Below, piece after piece: positions 31,302-40,279 of a stretch of 64,000 nt of DNA. This DNA is from Corynebacterium sp. 74A (GTDB lineage: Bacteria > Actinomycetota > Actinomycetes > Mycobacteriales > Mycobacteriaceae), in the NCBI RefSeq assembly GCF_008930665.1, contig NZ_PQMG01000003.1, positions 62,001 to 126,000 on the forward strand, written 5' to 3'. A program made the translations under genes and the position numbers. Position 1 is the first letter of the stretch; the number at the start of each line of letters is the position of its first letter. The notes below the pieces were generated by a model. That model saw only the letters and a program-made list of their open reading frames with translations, made no database searches and was not told where the DNA came from.

Positions 31302-34300
31302 GTGAGCAGCGCTAGTACTTTCGGCCAAAATCAGTGGCTGGTAGACCAGATGTTCCAGCAGTTCAAGGAGGATCCCTCCTCCGTAGACAAGGAATGGCGC
31401 GAGCTGTTCGAAAAGGAGGGCAGCCCCGCAGAGCCCACCCCCGCGAACACCCCCGCATCCTCGTCCAAGAGCTCCAAGAAGGCCGCCCCCAAGGACACCA
31501 AGGGCTCCGGCCCTAAGGCCCCTGCAGCGCCGAAGAACACCGCAGGCCCGAAGAATAAGGCCCAACACAGCGAGCCACAGCCCATCGCTGAGAAGGCCCG
31601 TAAAACAGCCACCGATCCCAATACCAAGATTGCGCAGGCTCGCGAGGCCGACAAGGAGAAGAAGCGTCAGGCAGCTCAATCGCCTCTGACCAAGATTCAG
31701 GACAGCCCCGAGGCCGGCAACTTCCCCATGAAGGGTGCTGCCAAGGCCGTGGCAAAGAACATGGACATCTCTCTCGAGCTGCCGACCGCCACCTCGGTGC
31801 GCGATATGCCGGCCCGGTTGATGTTCGAAAACCGCTCGGTGATTAACAATCACCTCAAGCGGACTGTGGGCGGCAAGATCTCCTTCACCCACATCATCGG
31901 CTACGCCATGGTGAAGGCAATCATGGCGCACCCCGATATGAATAACTCCTACGAGGTCATTGACGGCAAGCCGAACCTGGTGGTGCCGGAGCACATTAAC
32001 CTCGGTCTCGCCATCGATATGGTGGGCAAGGGCGGCGAGCGTTCCCTCGTGGTCGCCAAGATCGCCGAGTGTGAAACCCTCGACTTCAAGCAGTTCGTCG
32101 AGGCTTACGAAGATGTGGTCGAGCGCGGCCGCACCGGCAAGCTGAAGATGCCGGATTTCCAAGGCATCACCTGCTCGCTTACCAACCCGGGTGGCATCGG
32201 TACCCGCCACTCTGTGCCCCGCCTCACCAAGGGCCAGGGCCTCATCGTGGGCGTAGGTTCCATGGACTACCCCGCCGAGTTCGCTGGCGCCTCTGAGGAT
32301 CGCCTCGCCGAGCTGGGTGTGGGCAAGCTCGTGACCATTACTTCCACCTATGATCACCGCGTGATCCAGGGCGCCGAGTCCGGCGAGTTCCTGCGCACCA
32401 TGTCCCAGCTGCTGGTGGATGACACCTTCTGGGATGAGATCTTCACCTGCATGTCCGTGCCCTATGCGCCGATTCGTTGGCGCCAGGATCAGCCCAACAC
32501 CGGCATGGACAAGAACACCCGCGTGATGCAGCTGATCGAGGCCTACCGCTCCCGCGGCCACCTCATCGCCGATGTGAATCCGCTCAACTGGCATCAGCCC
32601 GGCATGCCGATTCCGGATCACTCCGATCTGCAGCTGGAGACCCACGGATTGACCCTGTGGGATCTGGACCGCACCTTCCACGTGGGTGGCTTCGACCAGC
32701 GCGAAACCATGACCCTGCGCGAGGTCGTCACCAAGCTGCGCGCCGCCTACACCCTGAAGGTGGGCTCCGAGTACAACCATATCTTGGATAATGACGAGCG
32801 CACCTGGCTGCAGGACCGCCTCGAGGCGGGCATGCCCAAACCCACCGTCGCCCAGCAAAAGTACATTCTGCAGAAGCTTAACGCCGCCGAGGCTTTCGAG
32901 AACTTCCTGCAAACCAAGTACGTGGGCCAAAAGCGCTTCTCCCTCGAGGGCGCCGAGTCCCTCATCCCGTTGATGGATGCCGCCATCGATACTGCCGCCG
33001 GCCAGGGCCTGGACGAGGTCGTTATCGGCATGCCTCACCGCGGCCGTTTGAATGTGCTGGCCAATATCGTCGGCAAGCCGCTGAGCCAGCTCTTCAAGGA
33101 GTTCGAGGGCAACGCTGACCCGGCAGCTGCCGGTGGTTCCGGCGACGTGAAGTACCACCTCGGCGCCGAGGGCAAGCACATCCAGATGTTTGGCGACGGC
33201 GAGATCAAGGTGACGCTCACCGCTAACCCCTCGCACCTCGAGGCCGTTAACCCGGTCATGGAGGGCATCGCCCGCGCGAAGCAGGACATCTTGGACAAGG
33301 GCGAGGCCGGCTTCTCCGTCATGCCGCTGCTGCTGCACGGCGACGCCTCCTTCGCAGGCTTGGGGGTGGTGCAGGAGACCCTGAACCTGGCCCAGCTGCG
33401 CGGCTACACCGTGGGCGGCACCGTCCACATCGTGGTGAATAACCAGATCGGCTTCACCACCACCCCAGATTCCGGTCGTTCCAGCCACTACGCCACCGAT
33501 CTCGCCAAGGCCTATGGCTGCCCGATCTTCCACGTCAATGGCGACGACCCGGAGGCTGTGTACTGGGTCGGCCAGCTGGCCACCGAGTACCGCCGTCGCT
33601 ACGGCAAGGATGTCTTCATCGACCTCATCTGCTACCGCCGTCGCGGCCACAACGAGGCCGATGATCCCTCGATGACCCAGCCGAAGATGTACGACCTGAT
33701 TGACGGCCGCGAGACCGTCCGCGCCCGCTACACCCAGGACCTGATTGGTCGTGGCGATCTGAACAAGGATGACGCCGAGGCTGCCGCCCGCGACTTCCAC
33801 GATCAGATGGAGTCGGTGTTCAACGAGGTCAAGGAAGCCAAGAAGCGCGACGCCTCCGGTCAGGAGGGCATCACCTCCTCCCAGGAGCTGCCGCATGGTT
33901 TGGACACCTCCATTACCCGCGAGGAGCTCGTGGAGATGGGCCAGGCCTATGTCAATGTTCCCGAGGGCTTCGAGATCCACAAGCGCGTCAAGCCGGTGGC
34001 CAAGAAGCGTGCCCAGTCCGTCAAGGAAGGCGGCATCGACTGGGGTTGGGGCGAGCTGCTCGCCTTCGGCTCCTTGGCCATCGGTGCGGAACGCACCGTG
34101 CGTCTCGCCGGCGAGGATTCCCGCCGCGGTACCTTCACCCAGCGCCACGCCGTGATGTTCGATCCGAACACCGCCATGGAGTACAACCCGATCGATCACA
34201 TCGCTCGCGAAGGCGGCGAGGGCAAGTTCATGGTGTACAACTCGGCTCTGACCGAGTTCGCCGGCATGGGCTTCGAGTACGGCTATTCCGTGGGCAACTT

Positions 34301-35099
34301 GGATGCTGTGGTGGCATGGGAAGCACAGTTCGGTGACTTCGCCAATGGCGCCCAGACCATCATCGACCAGTACCTCTCCTCCGGTGAGGCGAAGTGGGGC
34401 CAGCTGTCCAAGCTGATCCTGCTGCTGCCTCACGGCTACGAGGGCCAGGGCCCGGACCACTCCTCCGCCCGCATCGAGCGCTTCTTGCAGCTGTGCGCCG
34501 AAGGCACCATGACCGTGGCCCAGCCGACCACCCCGGCGAACCACTTCCACCTCATCCGCCGCCACGCCCTGAGCGACCTGCACCGCCCGCTCGTGGTCTT
34601 CACCCCGAAGTCCATGCTGCGCAACAAGGCCGCCGTGTCTGCCGTGGAGGACTTCACCGAGGTGAGCAAGTTCCAGTCGGTGATCAATGACCCGAACCAA
34701 TTCGATCGCAACGGCGAGCAGCTGGGCGATCCCGAGAAGGTCAAGACGATCCTGCTGTGCTCCGGCAAGGTCTACTACGACTTGGAGAAGCGCCGCGCCG
34801 ACGACGGCCGCGACGATGTGGCTATCGTCCGCTTGGAGATGCTGCACCCGATCCCGCACAACCGCCTCAACGATGCCTTCGAGTGCTATCCGAACGCCGA
34901 AGAGGTGCGCTTCGTGCAGGACGAGCCGGCCAACCAGGGCCCCTGGCCCTTCCTGGCCCTGCACCTGCCGGACCTGCTGCCGGATATGCCGAAGCTGCGC
35001 CGCGTGTCTCGCCGCGCCCAGTCCTCTACCTCCACCGGTATGGCCAAGGTGCACCAGTTCGAGCAGAAGCAGCTTATTAACGAGGCCTTCGCCGACTAG
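31302..35099 (+). CDS. odhA: 2-oxoglutarate dehydrogenase OdhA, E2-E1 fusion
   Basis: 1265 residues from GTG 31302 ([20 protein letters not shown], as in C. glutamicum OdhA); the ATG at 31284 has too short an RBS distance. Domains: an N-terminal E1 docking segment, a Lys/Ala/Pro linker (about 45-125), a succinyltransferase (E2) catalytic domain (about 140-370, active-site [15 protein letters not shown]) without a lipoyl domain, then the E1 part with ThDP and Mg2+ sites ([11 protein letters not shown] and NNQIGFTT, about 680-730). It decarboxylates 2-oxoglutarate in the TCA cycle, working with AceF and Lpd in the mixed PDH-ODH supercomplex described for Corynebacterium. The OdhI inhibitor system acts on it post-translationally. 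A large hairpin follows. Confidence 0.96.
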   Translation: MSSASTFGQNQWLVDQMFQQFKEDPSSVDKEWRELFEKEGSPAEPTPANTPASSSKSSKKAAPKDTKGSGPKAPAAPKNTAGPKNKAQHSEPQPIAEKARKTATDPNTKIAQAREADKEKKRQAAQSPLTKIQDSPEAGNFPMKGAAKAVAKNMDISLELPTATSVRDMPARLMFENRSVINNHLKRTVGGKISFTHIIGYAMVKAIMAHPDMNNSYEVIDGKPNLVVPEHINLGLAIDMVGKGGERSLVVAKIAECETLDFKQFVEAYEDVVERGRTGKLKMPDFQGITCSLTNPGGIGTRHSVPRLTKGQGLIVGVGSMDYPAEFAGASEDRLAELGVGKLVTITSTYDHRVIQGAESGEFLRTMSQLLVDDTFWDEIFTCMSVPYAPIRWRQDQPNTGMDKNTRVMQLIEAYRSRGHLIADVNPLNWHQPGMPIPDHSDLQLETHGLTLWDLDRTFHVGGFDQRETMTLREVVTKLRAAYTLKVGSEYNHILDNDERTWLQDRLEAGMPKPTVAQQKYILQKLNAAEAFENFLQTKYVGQKRFSLEGAESLIPLMDAAIDTAAGQGLDEVVIGMPHRGRLNVLANIVGKPLSQLFKEFEGNADPAAAGGSGDVKYHLGAEGKHIQMFGDGEIKVTLTANPSHLEAVNPVMEGIARAKQDILDKGEAGFSVMPLLLHGDASFAGLGVVQETLNLAQLRGYTVGGTVHIVVNNQIGFTTTPDSGRSSHYATDLAKAYGCPIFHVNGDDPEAVYWVGQLATEYRRRYGKDVFIDLICYRRRGHNEADDPSMTQPKMYDLIDGRETVRARYTQDLIGRGDLNKDDAEAAARDFHDQMESVFNEVKEAKKRDASGQEGITSSQELPHGLDTSITREELVEMGQAYVNVPEGFEIHKRVKPVAKKRAQSVKEGGIDWGWGELLAFGSLAIGAERTVRLAGEDSRRGTFTQRHAVMFDPNTAMEYNPIDHIAREGGEGKFMVYNSALTEFAGMGFEYGYSVGNLDAVVAWEAQFGDFANGAQTIIDQYLSSGEAKWGQLSKLILLLPHGYEGQGPDHSSARIERFLQLCAEGTMTVAQPTTPANHFHLIRRHALSDLHRPLVVFTPKSMLRNKAAVSAVEDFTEVSKFQSVINDPNQFDRNGEQLGDPEKVKTILLCSGKVYYDLEKRRADDGRDDVAIVRLEMLHPIPHNRLNDAFECYPNAEEVRFVQDEPANQGPWPFLALHLPDLLPDMPKLRRVSRRAQSSTSTGMAKVHQFEQKQLINEAFAD

Positions 35100-35109
35100 A
35101 CGCCTGCAG

Positions 35110-35138
35110 GCTGAGCCCACATAACGAGCGGGCTCAGC
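35110..35138 (+). terminator. odhA 3' hairpin
   Basis: GCTGAGCCC / GGGCTCAGC, 9-bp stem with an 11-nt loop, 10 bp after the odhA stop. Confidence 0.55.
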
Positions 35139-35142
35139 ACAG

Positions 35143-35158
35143 TGCTACTACGCATCAG
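35143..35158 (+). repeat. TGCTACTACGCA intergenic motif, copy 4
   Basis: TGCTACTACGCATCAG, located between the two hairpins after odhA; its end overlaps the second hairpin. Confidence 0.5.
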
Positions 35159-35200
35159 CCCCAGGACCGAGATCACTCGGTTCCTGGGGCTGATGCGTTC
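35151..35200. terminator. Bidirectional terminator between odhA and the lipoprotein gene
   Basis: A 16-bp outer stem (CGCATCAGCCCCAGGA and its complement) plus an inner CCGAG/CTCGG stem with loop ATCA and one unpaired T. It is one of the strongest hairpins in the window and separates two convergent genes. Confidence 0.8.
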
Positions 35201-35229
35201 TCTGCGTTGTTGCTGCTGCGGCGTAGCTT

Positions 35230-35958
35230 TTAGTCCGCGCCATTGGAAAGGACTCGGTTGGAGGACAAGAAGGTGGAGTAGACCTCATCTTGATCCTCGC
35301 CGCTATTGAGCTCCTCAGCGATCTCCTTCAAGGAGGCCTCGGAGATCGCGCCATTGACCACGTTGAGCTTGTCCCATTCCTTACGGTTGAGCAGCGGGCG
35401 CTGGTAGAGCACGATAAAGTTCTGCGGAAGTTTCAGATCTTCACTCTCTGCGCAGCCATGAGTCGGCGAAAAGTTCGAGTTGTGCACGGTGCGCGGCAGC
35501 GAGCCCAAGAGGCTATCGAGCACCGTCTCGGAGAAATCAATATCGGTCGGCGTGATCTCACCGGCATCAATCTTTGCGGTGTAGTCCTGTGATAGTTCCT
35601 TGGCGCGGGCGGGATTAAGTGCTTCGAGGGCCGTTCCAAGGCACACCACCACGATATCGGCGTGGTTGGTTTCCACGGCTTGGATCCGCTCGGCCGTGCC
35701 GATGTCATACTCAAAGTCCACGAAGGTTTGGCGGCCACGAGAGGCAAGCGCCCGCGAGTACAGCTCACCCATGATCACTTGTTCTTGATCGGAAGAATCC
35801 ACCATCACCTGCACGGGCGACACCTCTACCTCATTGACCTGGCGGTGGGGCTCGGCGACGCATCCACTGCTCACCGCGCCCACCACACCGAGGGCGCATA
35901 TAGTGCGCACGGTCGCTGGGGCGCTGGGGTGGAATTGCCGAGACATCGTGGTGGTCAT
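35230..35958 (-). CDS. OpuAC-like substrate-binding lipoprotein
   Basis: 242 residues. The N-terminus has a signal sequence ending in VGAVSSGC, a usable lipobox, so it is likely anchored outside the membrane. The following VDSSDQEQVIMGELYSRAL closely resembles the first strand-helix unit of glycine-betaine/choline binding proteins (OpuAC/OsmF/ProX type). It is shorter than those (about 300), and no permease or ATPase gene is next to it. The position beside odhA corresponds to an uncharacterised secreted protein gene in C. glutamicum. Binding of a quaternary amine is an inference; ligand-box aromatic residues cannot be verified. Confidence 0.7.
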   Translation of the reverse strand: MTTTMSRQFHPSAPATVRTICALGVVGAVSSGCVAEPHRQVNEVEVSPVQVMVDSSDQEQVIMGELYSRALASRGRQTFVDFEYDIGTAERIQAVETNHADIVVVCLGTALEALNPARAKELSQDYTAKIDAGEITPTDIDFSETVLDSLLGSLPRTVHNSNFSPTHGCAESEDLKLPQNFIVLYQRPLLNRKEWDKLNVVNGAISEASLKEIAEELNSGEDQDEVYSTFLSSNRVLSNGAD

Positions 35959-36181
35959 GGTGCAAGCAGGCCAATCTAGCTAGGCAAATAGGACTGACGG
36001 TGGGCCAAGCGTGGATCACGTCGCATGCAGCGCACACGCGCGGCCACACCACCGCTGATTCTAGCGCAGCTACCCATAGAGCCCGTGCCGCCACGGAATT
36101 GCTGATATCGCCTCGAGCGACGGTACACTTGCCTGCGGTCCACACCACAGTGCTGGGCGTGTACGTCAAGGAGGTTCTCGC

Positions 36182-37270
36182 ATGGTTGATCCACTTCGTT
36201 TGCCGCGTAAGCGTGGCGAACACACTGACGCCCAGGAGCACCCTGTGGGCTCTCGGCTGCGCGTGCCCGTGGAACGGGCCGTGGATCGTTGTCGCGTGAT
36301 CTACCAAGGACGCGAGCTGAACCAAGAATTCTCCTACGAGAATGCTCTGCACTACGCCACTGAGCACGAAGACTGCTACGTCCTTCTGGAGCTCTCAGAA
36401 CCTGATGAGCAGCAGATGGAGCACATTGCCGCGATCTACGGGGTGGATGAGCTGATCGTGGAAGACACCGTGACCGCCCATCAGCGGCCCAAGGTGGAGC
36501 GCTACGATGATCAGCTCTTCTTTGTGCTGCGTACCGTGGTGTATCAGGAGCATGAGCGCGTGCGTGACGCCAAGGAGATCATCCAAACCGGTGAACTCCA
36601 GATGATTCTGGGCCCGAACTTCATCATCGCTATCCGGCACGGAGTGCTCACTGGGCTGAAGCGCTGGCGCCGCGAGCTGAACGAGTGGTCCGAGCAGCTC
36701 GAGCTGGGCCCTGTGGCATTAGCGTGGCAGCTCTCTGACCTCGTGGTGAACGAATATGTGCGCATCGCCGGCGAGCTCACCACGGATGTGGACGAGATCG
36801 AGGAAGAAGTCTTCACCCCGAACTCCCCCATCGATATTTCCCAGATCTACATGCTCAAGCGTGAGATTTTGGAGATGAGGCACTCGGTCGATCCGCTCAG
36901 CACCGCGCTGCGTATTCTCACTCAGAACCACAAAGATGTGCTGACTAAGCCGCTGCGCTCCTATTTCCGTGACGTGCTGGACAATCAGCTCATTGCGGCC
37001 GACTCCATCGCCTCTCTCGATGAGCGACTCACCGCCTTGATCGATGCTGCCGTGGCGAAGGTGACCATGCAGCAAAACTCGGATATGCGTAAGATTTCCG
37101 CGCTCGTCGGTATGGCCGCACTGCCCACCATGATCGCCGGCGTGTACGGCATGAACTTCGACCACATGCCGGAACTACACTACGAGTACGGCTACTACGT
37201 GGTGCTCGGCGTCATGATTGCCGCGGTGGTTCTCATGTGGTGGGTGCTCAAGAAAAACCACTGGCTCTAA
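36182..37270 (+). CDS. corA: CorA magnesium/cobalt transporter
   Basis: 362 residues. The large cytoplasmic alpha/beta domain (about 1-290) is followed by two transmembrane helices, with the signature YGMNFDHMPEL (GMN, about 325) between them at the extracellular mouth of the pentameric channel. The first helix begins at LVGMAALPTMIAGVYG. The start ATG has AAGGAG 7-9 nt upstream. It imports Mg2+ driven by membrane potential. The MgtE-N/DUF1003 pair lies 1.1 kb downstream on the same strand, making this a magnesium-related neighbourhood. A hairpin that includes the stop codon closes the gene. Confidence 0.95.
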   Translation: MVDPLRLPRKRGEHTDAQEHPVGSRLRVPVERAVDRCRVIYQGRELNQEFSYENALHYATEHEDCYVLLELSEPDEQQMEHIAAIYGVDELIVEDTVTAHQRPKVERYDDQLFFVLRTVVYQEHERVRDAKEIIQTGELQMILGPNFIIAIRHGVLTGLKRWRRELNEWSEQLELGPVALAWQLSDLVVNEYVRIAGELTTDVDEIEEEVFTPNSPIDISQIYMLKREILEMRHSVDPLSTALRILTQNHKDVLTKPLRSYFRDVLDNQLIAADSIASLDERLTALIDAAVAKVTMQQNSDMRKISALVGMAALPTMIAGVYGMNFDHMPELHYEYGYYVVLGVMIAAVVLMWWVLKKNHWL

Positions 37271-37306
37271 CCTCGGCGCTCTTAGGACGCAGGCTAGAGC
37301 CAGTGG
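37258..37306 (+). terminator. corA terminator hairpin
   Basis: CCACTGGCTCTA (37258-37269, overlapping the stop) pairs perfectly with TAGAGCCAGTGG (37295-37306). The 25-nt loop and missing T-tract lower certainty. Confidence 0.55.
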
Positions 37307-37331
37307 CTCTCATCGTGTTTCATGCACGGCT

Positions 37332-38042
37332 TTAGCTTCGCGGAAACTCCGAGTTATCCGACGGCTCGTCCCACGACTGTTCCCGCTGCGGTTGCGCAGG
37401 CTGTTGCGGTTGCGGCTGCGCCGGTTGCTGCGGCTGCTGCTCCTCACGGGGTGCGGACCAGCCGCCCTGGGGTTGTTGCGGCTGTTGCGGGTTCTGCGGC
37501 GCAGGCTGTTGCTGCACAGGCTGCTGGTTCCAAGCCCCGCGATCGTTAGTGCGCGGTCGAACGATCTGGCCGCGGGCAATCGAGTCACGGGCTTGGCGAG
37601 CGGTGTGCGGCTCGCACAGAATGTCATAGCGCCCGGCCACAATCTGGGTGCTCGACGCGAAATCGCGTTTCCCCTTCGAAGCGGCATAGGGCACGCTCAC
37701 GGACACGAGCCCGAAAATCACACCGAGAATCGCGCCCGTCAGCAGCGGCACCAGCCAATTCTCATAAAACAGCCCGAAGAGCAGCCCAAAAAACAGGCCC
37801 GCCCACGCGCCGGATACTGCCCCGCCTAAGAGCACCTTGCCCCAGGTCAAGCGACCTTGAACGCGTTCGACTTCCATAAGATCAACACCCACGATGGTGA
37901 GGTCCTTTACCGGAAACTCCTGATCAGAGAGCATATCTACGGCGGCCTGCGCCTGTTCATAGCTCTCGAAACTTGCAACCGGCCACCCTTCCGGGCGCTT
38001 CTTCATCGCCATCGCCTTCACGTTGTTCGCGGGGGATGTCAT
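37332..38042 (-). CDS. YflT/GspM-like membrane protein with Pro/Gln tail
   Basis: 236 residues from ATG 38042; an ORF start 13 codons upstream is less likely. The first 65 residues (VASFESYEQAQAAVDMLSD and FPVKDLTIVGVDL) match the general-stress YflT fold. Two adjacent transmembrane helices follow (about 75-125), rich in Gly, then YAASKGKRDFASSTQIVAG and a C-terminal region (about 165-236) of Pro/Gln repeats. The tail is probably disordered and may bind partners. Role unknown; stress-related in other bacteria. Confidence 0.75.
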   Translation of the reverse strand: MTSPANNVKAMAMKKRPEGWPVASFESYEQAQAAVDMLSDQEFPVKDLTIVGVDLMEVERVQGRLTWGKVLLGGAVSGAWAGLFFGLLFGLFYENWLVPLLTGAILGVIFGLVSVSVPYAASKGKRDFASSTQIVAGRYDILCEPHTARQARDSIARGQIVRPRTNDRGAWNQQPVQQQPAPQNPQQPQQPQGGWSAPREEQQPQQPAQPQPQQPAQPQREQSWDEPSDNSEFPRS

Positions 38043-38236
38043 AGCAGTATCTACCAACTTCTTTGCATCTACGGGCAGCACAGCGCCGCCTAGGAATCAT
38101 TCAGAGCTCGCTTAAGCCGCACCACGAGGGCTGGCTCATTTTCGGGCCTTCACTAGCCCTAACGCCCGAAGCCTGCGGAAGGTTCCCGAACAATACGTTC
38201 CACTACCTCGTCCGTGAGGTTTCCCATGCGTAGTAC

Positions 38237-38249
38237 GCTTATCGACGCC
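38237..38249 (+). repeat. GCTTATCGACGCC dispersed motif, copy 6
   Basis: Exact copy in intergenic DNA, about 100 bp before the MgtE-N gene start. It is preceded by TGCGTAGTAC, itself a near copy of part of the second dispersed motif. Confidence 0.75.
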
Positions 38250-38338
38250 CACCTCGCGCCACCTCCCCTCGTGCCGCAGGTGAACACCCAGCTTGGGCGA
38301 GCCCCAGCAGCAGTAGCAGGATCTGTGCAGCTGGCCGT

Positions 38339-38344
38339 TACAAT
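38339..38344 (+). promoter_or_regulatory. -10 box for leaderless MgtE-N gene
   Basis: TACAAT ends 8 nt before ATG 38353; no Shine-Dalgarno is present, so a leaderless transcript is likely. Confidence 0.55.
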
Positions 38345-38352
38345 ATCTAGTT

Positions 38353-39657
38353 ATGAATGCAGTGACGAGAGTGTATGCCGGCCGACTGGCCGGAATGGTG
38401 GTGCGTAGCCCAGACGCCGAACCCATTGGTCGTGTCCGCGACGTTGTCGTGATGATGCACGGGCTCGAACGTGACTCTCGCGTACTCGGCCTGATCGTGG
38501 CGCTTCCCTCCAAGCGCCGCATCTTCTTGCCGATGCTGCGCGTAGCCACCATCGAGCCCCAAGAGATCGTCCTTGCCTCGGGGCAGGTGTCGATGCGCTC
38601 CTATCAGCCCCGCGAGGGCGAAACTACTATCTCCCAAGACATCATCGGTGCCAAGGTGCACGTGGATGATCCCGAGCTGGAGAATATCCATGGCAAAGCA
38701 GTGGAGGTCGCCGATGTGGAACTGACCCGCACCCGCACCCGCGACTGGGTGATCTCCAAGATCGCGGTGAGCGCCAATAAATCCACCTTTGGCCGGCGCC
38801 CTACGCTCTATGTCACCCCGTGGAAGTATGTGCATGGTCTGGGTGAAACCACGACCAGCCACGAGCAGGAAACTGCCAAGCTGCGCTCCCAATTCGAGGA
38901 GATGCGTCCGGCCGACGCGGCGCCGCTGTTCTACAACCTCAGCGCCTCCCAGCGTCGTGCCGTCACCAGCGGCCTGAACGATGAGCAATTGGCCGATATT
39001 CTCCAGGAGCTCTCTGAGGAACGCCAGGCCGAACTGATCGAGGAGCTTGCCATCGAACGCGCCGCGGACGTGCTCGAGGAGATGGACCCAGACGACGCCG
39101 CCGACCTGTTGGAAGAGCTTCCCGACGCCACCGCTGATGTGCTGCTGGAACTGATGGATCCAGAAGACTCTGCCCCAGTGCGCCGCCTCATGAGCTTCCT
39201 GCCTGATACGGTCGGTGCGCTCATGACCTCGGATCCGTTGGTGATGACCCCGCAGCGCACTGTCGCCGAGGCGCTCGCGATGGCTCGCAACCCAGATCTG
39301 CCGACCTCACTGTCCTCTATGGTGTTCGTGGTGCGCCCTCCCACAGCGACCCCTACCGGCACCTACTTGGGATGTTTGCACCTGCAAAAGCTGCTGCGCG
39401 AACCTCCTTCCGAACTCATCGGCGGCTTGCTCGACCCCGATCTCCCGCCGCTCTACGCCGATGACCTGCAGGAAACTGCGGCCCGGTATTTCGCCACCTA
39501 TAACTTGGTGTGTGGCCCCGTGTTGGACGATGACGGTCACCTCCTTGGCGCCGTCGCCGTCGATGATTTGCTCGACCACATGCTGCCCGAGGACTGGCGC
39601 GAGACCGGTATCCGCCCCGCCCAGTCCAACACCACGACGCCCCTACAGGAGGCCTAG
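38353..39657 (+). CDS. MgtE N-domain/CBS protein without channel
   Basis: 434 residues. N-terminal PRC-barrel-like part (about 8-110, GRLAGMVVRSPDAEPIGRVRD), then the MgtE superhelical N domain (about 180-275, repeated LxxELxxERQAELIEEL and EMDPDDAADLLEELPD), then paired CBS domains (about 280-415, MTSDPLVMTPQRTVAEAL and GAVAVDDLLDHML). MgtE channels continue with five transmembrane helices; none are here, so this is only the cytosolic Mg2+ sensor module. It ends 3 bp before the DUF1003 membrane protein gene, which may be its membrane partner. Conserved in mycobacteria (Rv1232c-like). Confidence 0.85.
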   Translation: MNAVTRVYAGRLAGMVVRSPDAEPIGRVRDVVVMMHGLERDSRVLGLIVALPSKRRIFLPMLRVATIEPQEIVLASGQVSMRSYQPREGETTISQDIIGAKVHVDDPELENIHGKAVEVADVELTRTRTRDWVISKIAVSANKSTFGRRPTLYVTPWKYVHGLGETTTSHEQETAKLRSQFEEMRPADAAPLFYNLSASQRRAVTSGLNDEQLADILQELSEERQAELIEELAIERAADVLEEMDPDDAADLLEELPDATADVLLELMDPEDSAPVRRLMSFLPDTVGALMTSDPLVMTPQRTVAEALAMARNPDLPTSLSSMVFVVRPPTATPTGTYLGCLHLQKLLREPPSELIGGLLDPDLPPLYADDLQETAARYFATYNLVCGPVLDDDGHLLGAVAVDDLLDHMLPEDWRETGIRPAQSNTTTPLQEA

Positions 39658-39660
39658 CTG

Positions 39661-40248
39661 ATGAGCGATCACCGCAATAGCCTTGATACGCCCATGGCCA
39701 CTCGGCGCCGCGGCCTCCGCATCAATGCGGACGCTGTTGGCGCCATGGCAGAAAAGGTTGCCCGTTTCTTCGGAACTGGCGAGTACTTGTTCTGGCAAAC
39801 TATCTTCGTGATCACGTGGATCGCGTTGAACCTCGGTGCGTGGAAGTGGCAGTGGGATCCCTACCCCTTCATCCTGTTGAACCTGGCCTTTTCCACTCAG
39901 GCCGCTTATGCGGCGCCGCTGATCCTCTTGGCCCAAAACCGGCAGGAAGACCGCGACCGCGTCTCCTTGAGCGAGGATCGCCGCCGCGCCGCCCAGACCA
40001 AGGCCGATACGGAGTTCCTCGCCCGCGAGCTGGCGTCGGTACGCCTCGCGCTGGGTGATAGCGTTACTCGTGATTATCTGCGCCGCGAGATGGAAGATCT
40101 GTCCGGTTTGCTTGAGCGCATCGAGGCGAAGCTGGATGATGAGTCCGCGGCACGCATCGCCCGCGAACACGGCGATCACCAGTCCTCCGAGTTCCATGAG
40201 CCCACTCAAGGCGATGTGGTAGACACCAACCGCCGCCCCCATAGCTAA
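39661..40248 (+). CDS. DUF1003 membrane protein
   Basis: 195 residues. Two transmembrane helices (about 42-62, LFWQTIFVITWIALNLG, and 70-90, PFILLNLAFSTQAAYAAPLI) with the typical DUF1003 sequence QAAYAAPLILLAQNRQEDRDR between the second helix and a soluble coiled tail (about 95-160). Start ATG overlaps the upstream gene's end region with AGGAGG about 8 nt upstream. Its tight pairing with the MgtE-N/CBS protein suggests a two-component membrane complex, perhaps a magnesium-dependent channel or sensor. Function is not established. Confidence 0.85.
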   Translation: MSDHRNSLDTPMATRRRGLRINADAVGAMAEKVARFFGTGEYLFWQTIFVITWIALNLGAWKWQWDPYPFILLNLAFSTQAAYAAPLILLAQNRQEDRDRVSLSEDRRRAAQTKADTEFLARELASVRLALGDSVTRDYLRREMEDLSGLLERIEAKLDDESAARIAREHGDHQSSEFHEPTQGDVVDTNRRPHS

Positions 40249-40279
40249 AAGCCTACAGTCAGGAAAATCGCACACCCCG

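Larger units (their letters stand above)
38043..38352. other. Intergenic region upstream of the MgtE-N gene
   Basis: 310 bp with no supported gene. It contains one exact GCTTATCGACGCC copy and, at the right end, the -10 box for the MgtE-N protein. The YflT-like gene's promoter should lie in the left half. Confidence 0.5.

Noticed and set aside
31248-35120. A 1290-codon open frame antisense to odhA
   Set aside because: It mirrors odhA codon by codon and its translation is rich in His/Gly/Val/Leu runs without domains; GC-rich codon bias keeps this frame open.
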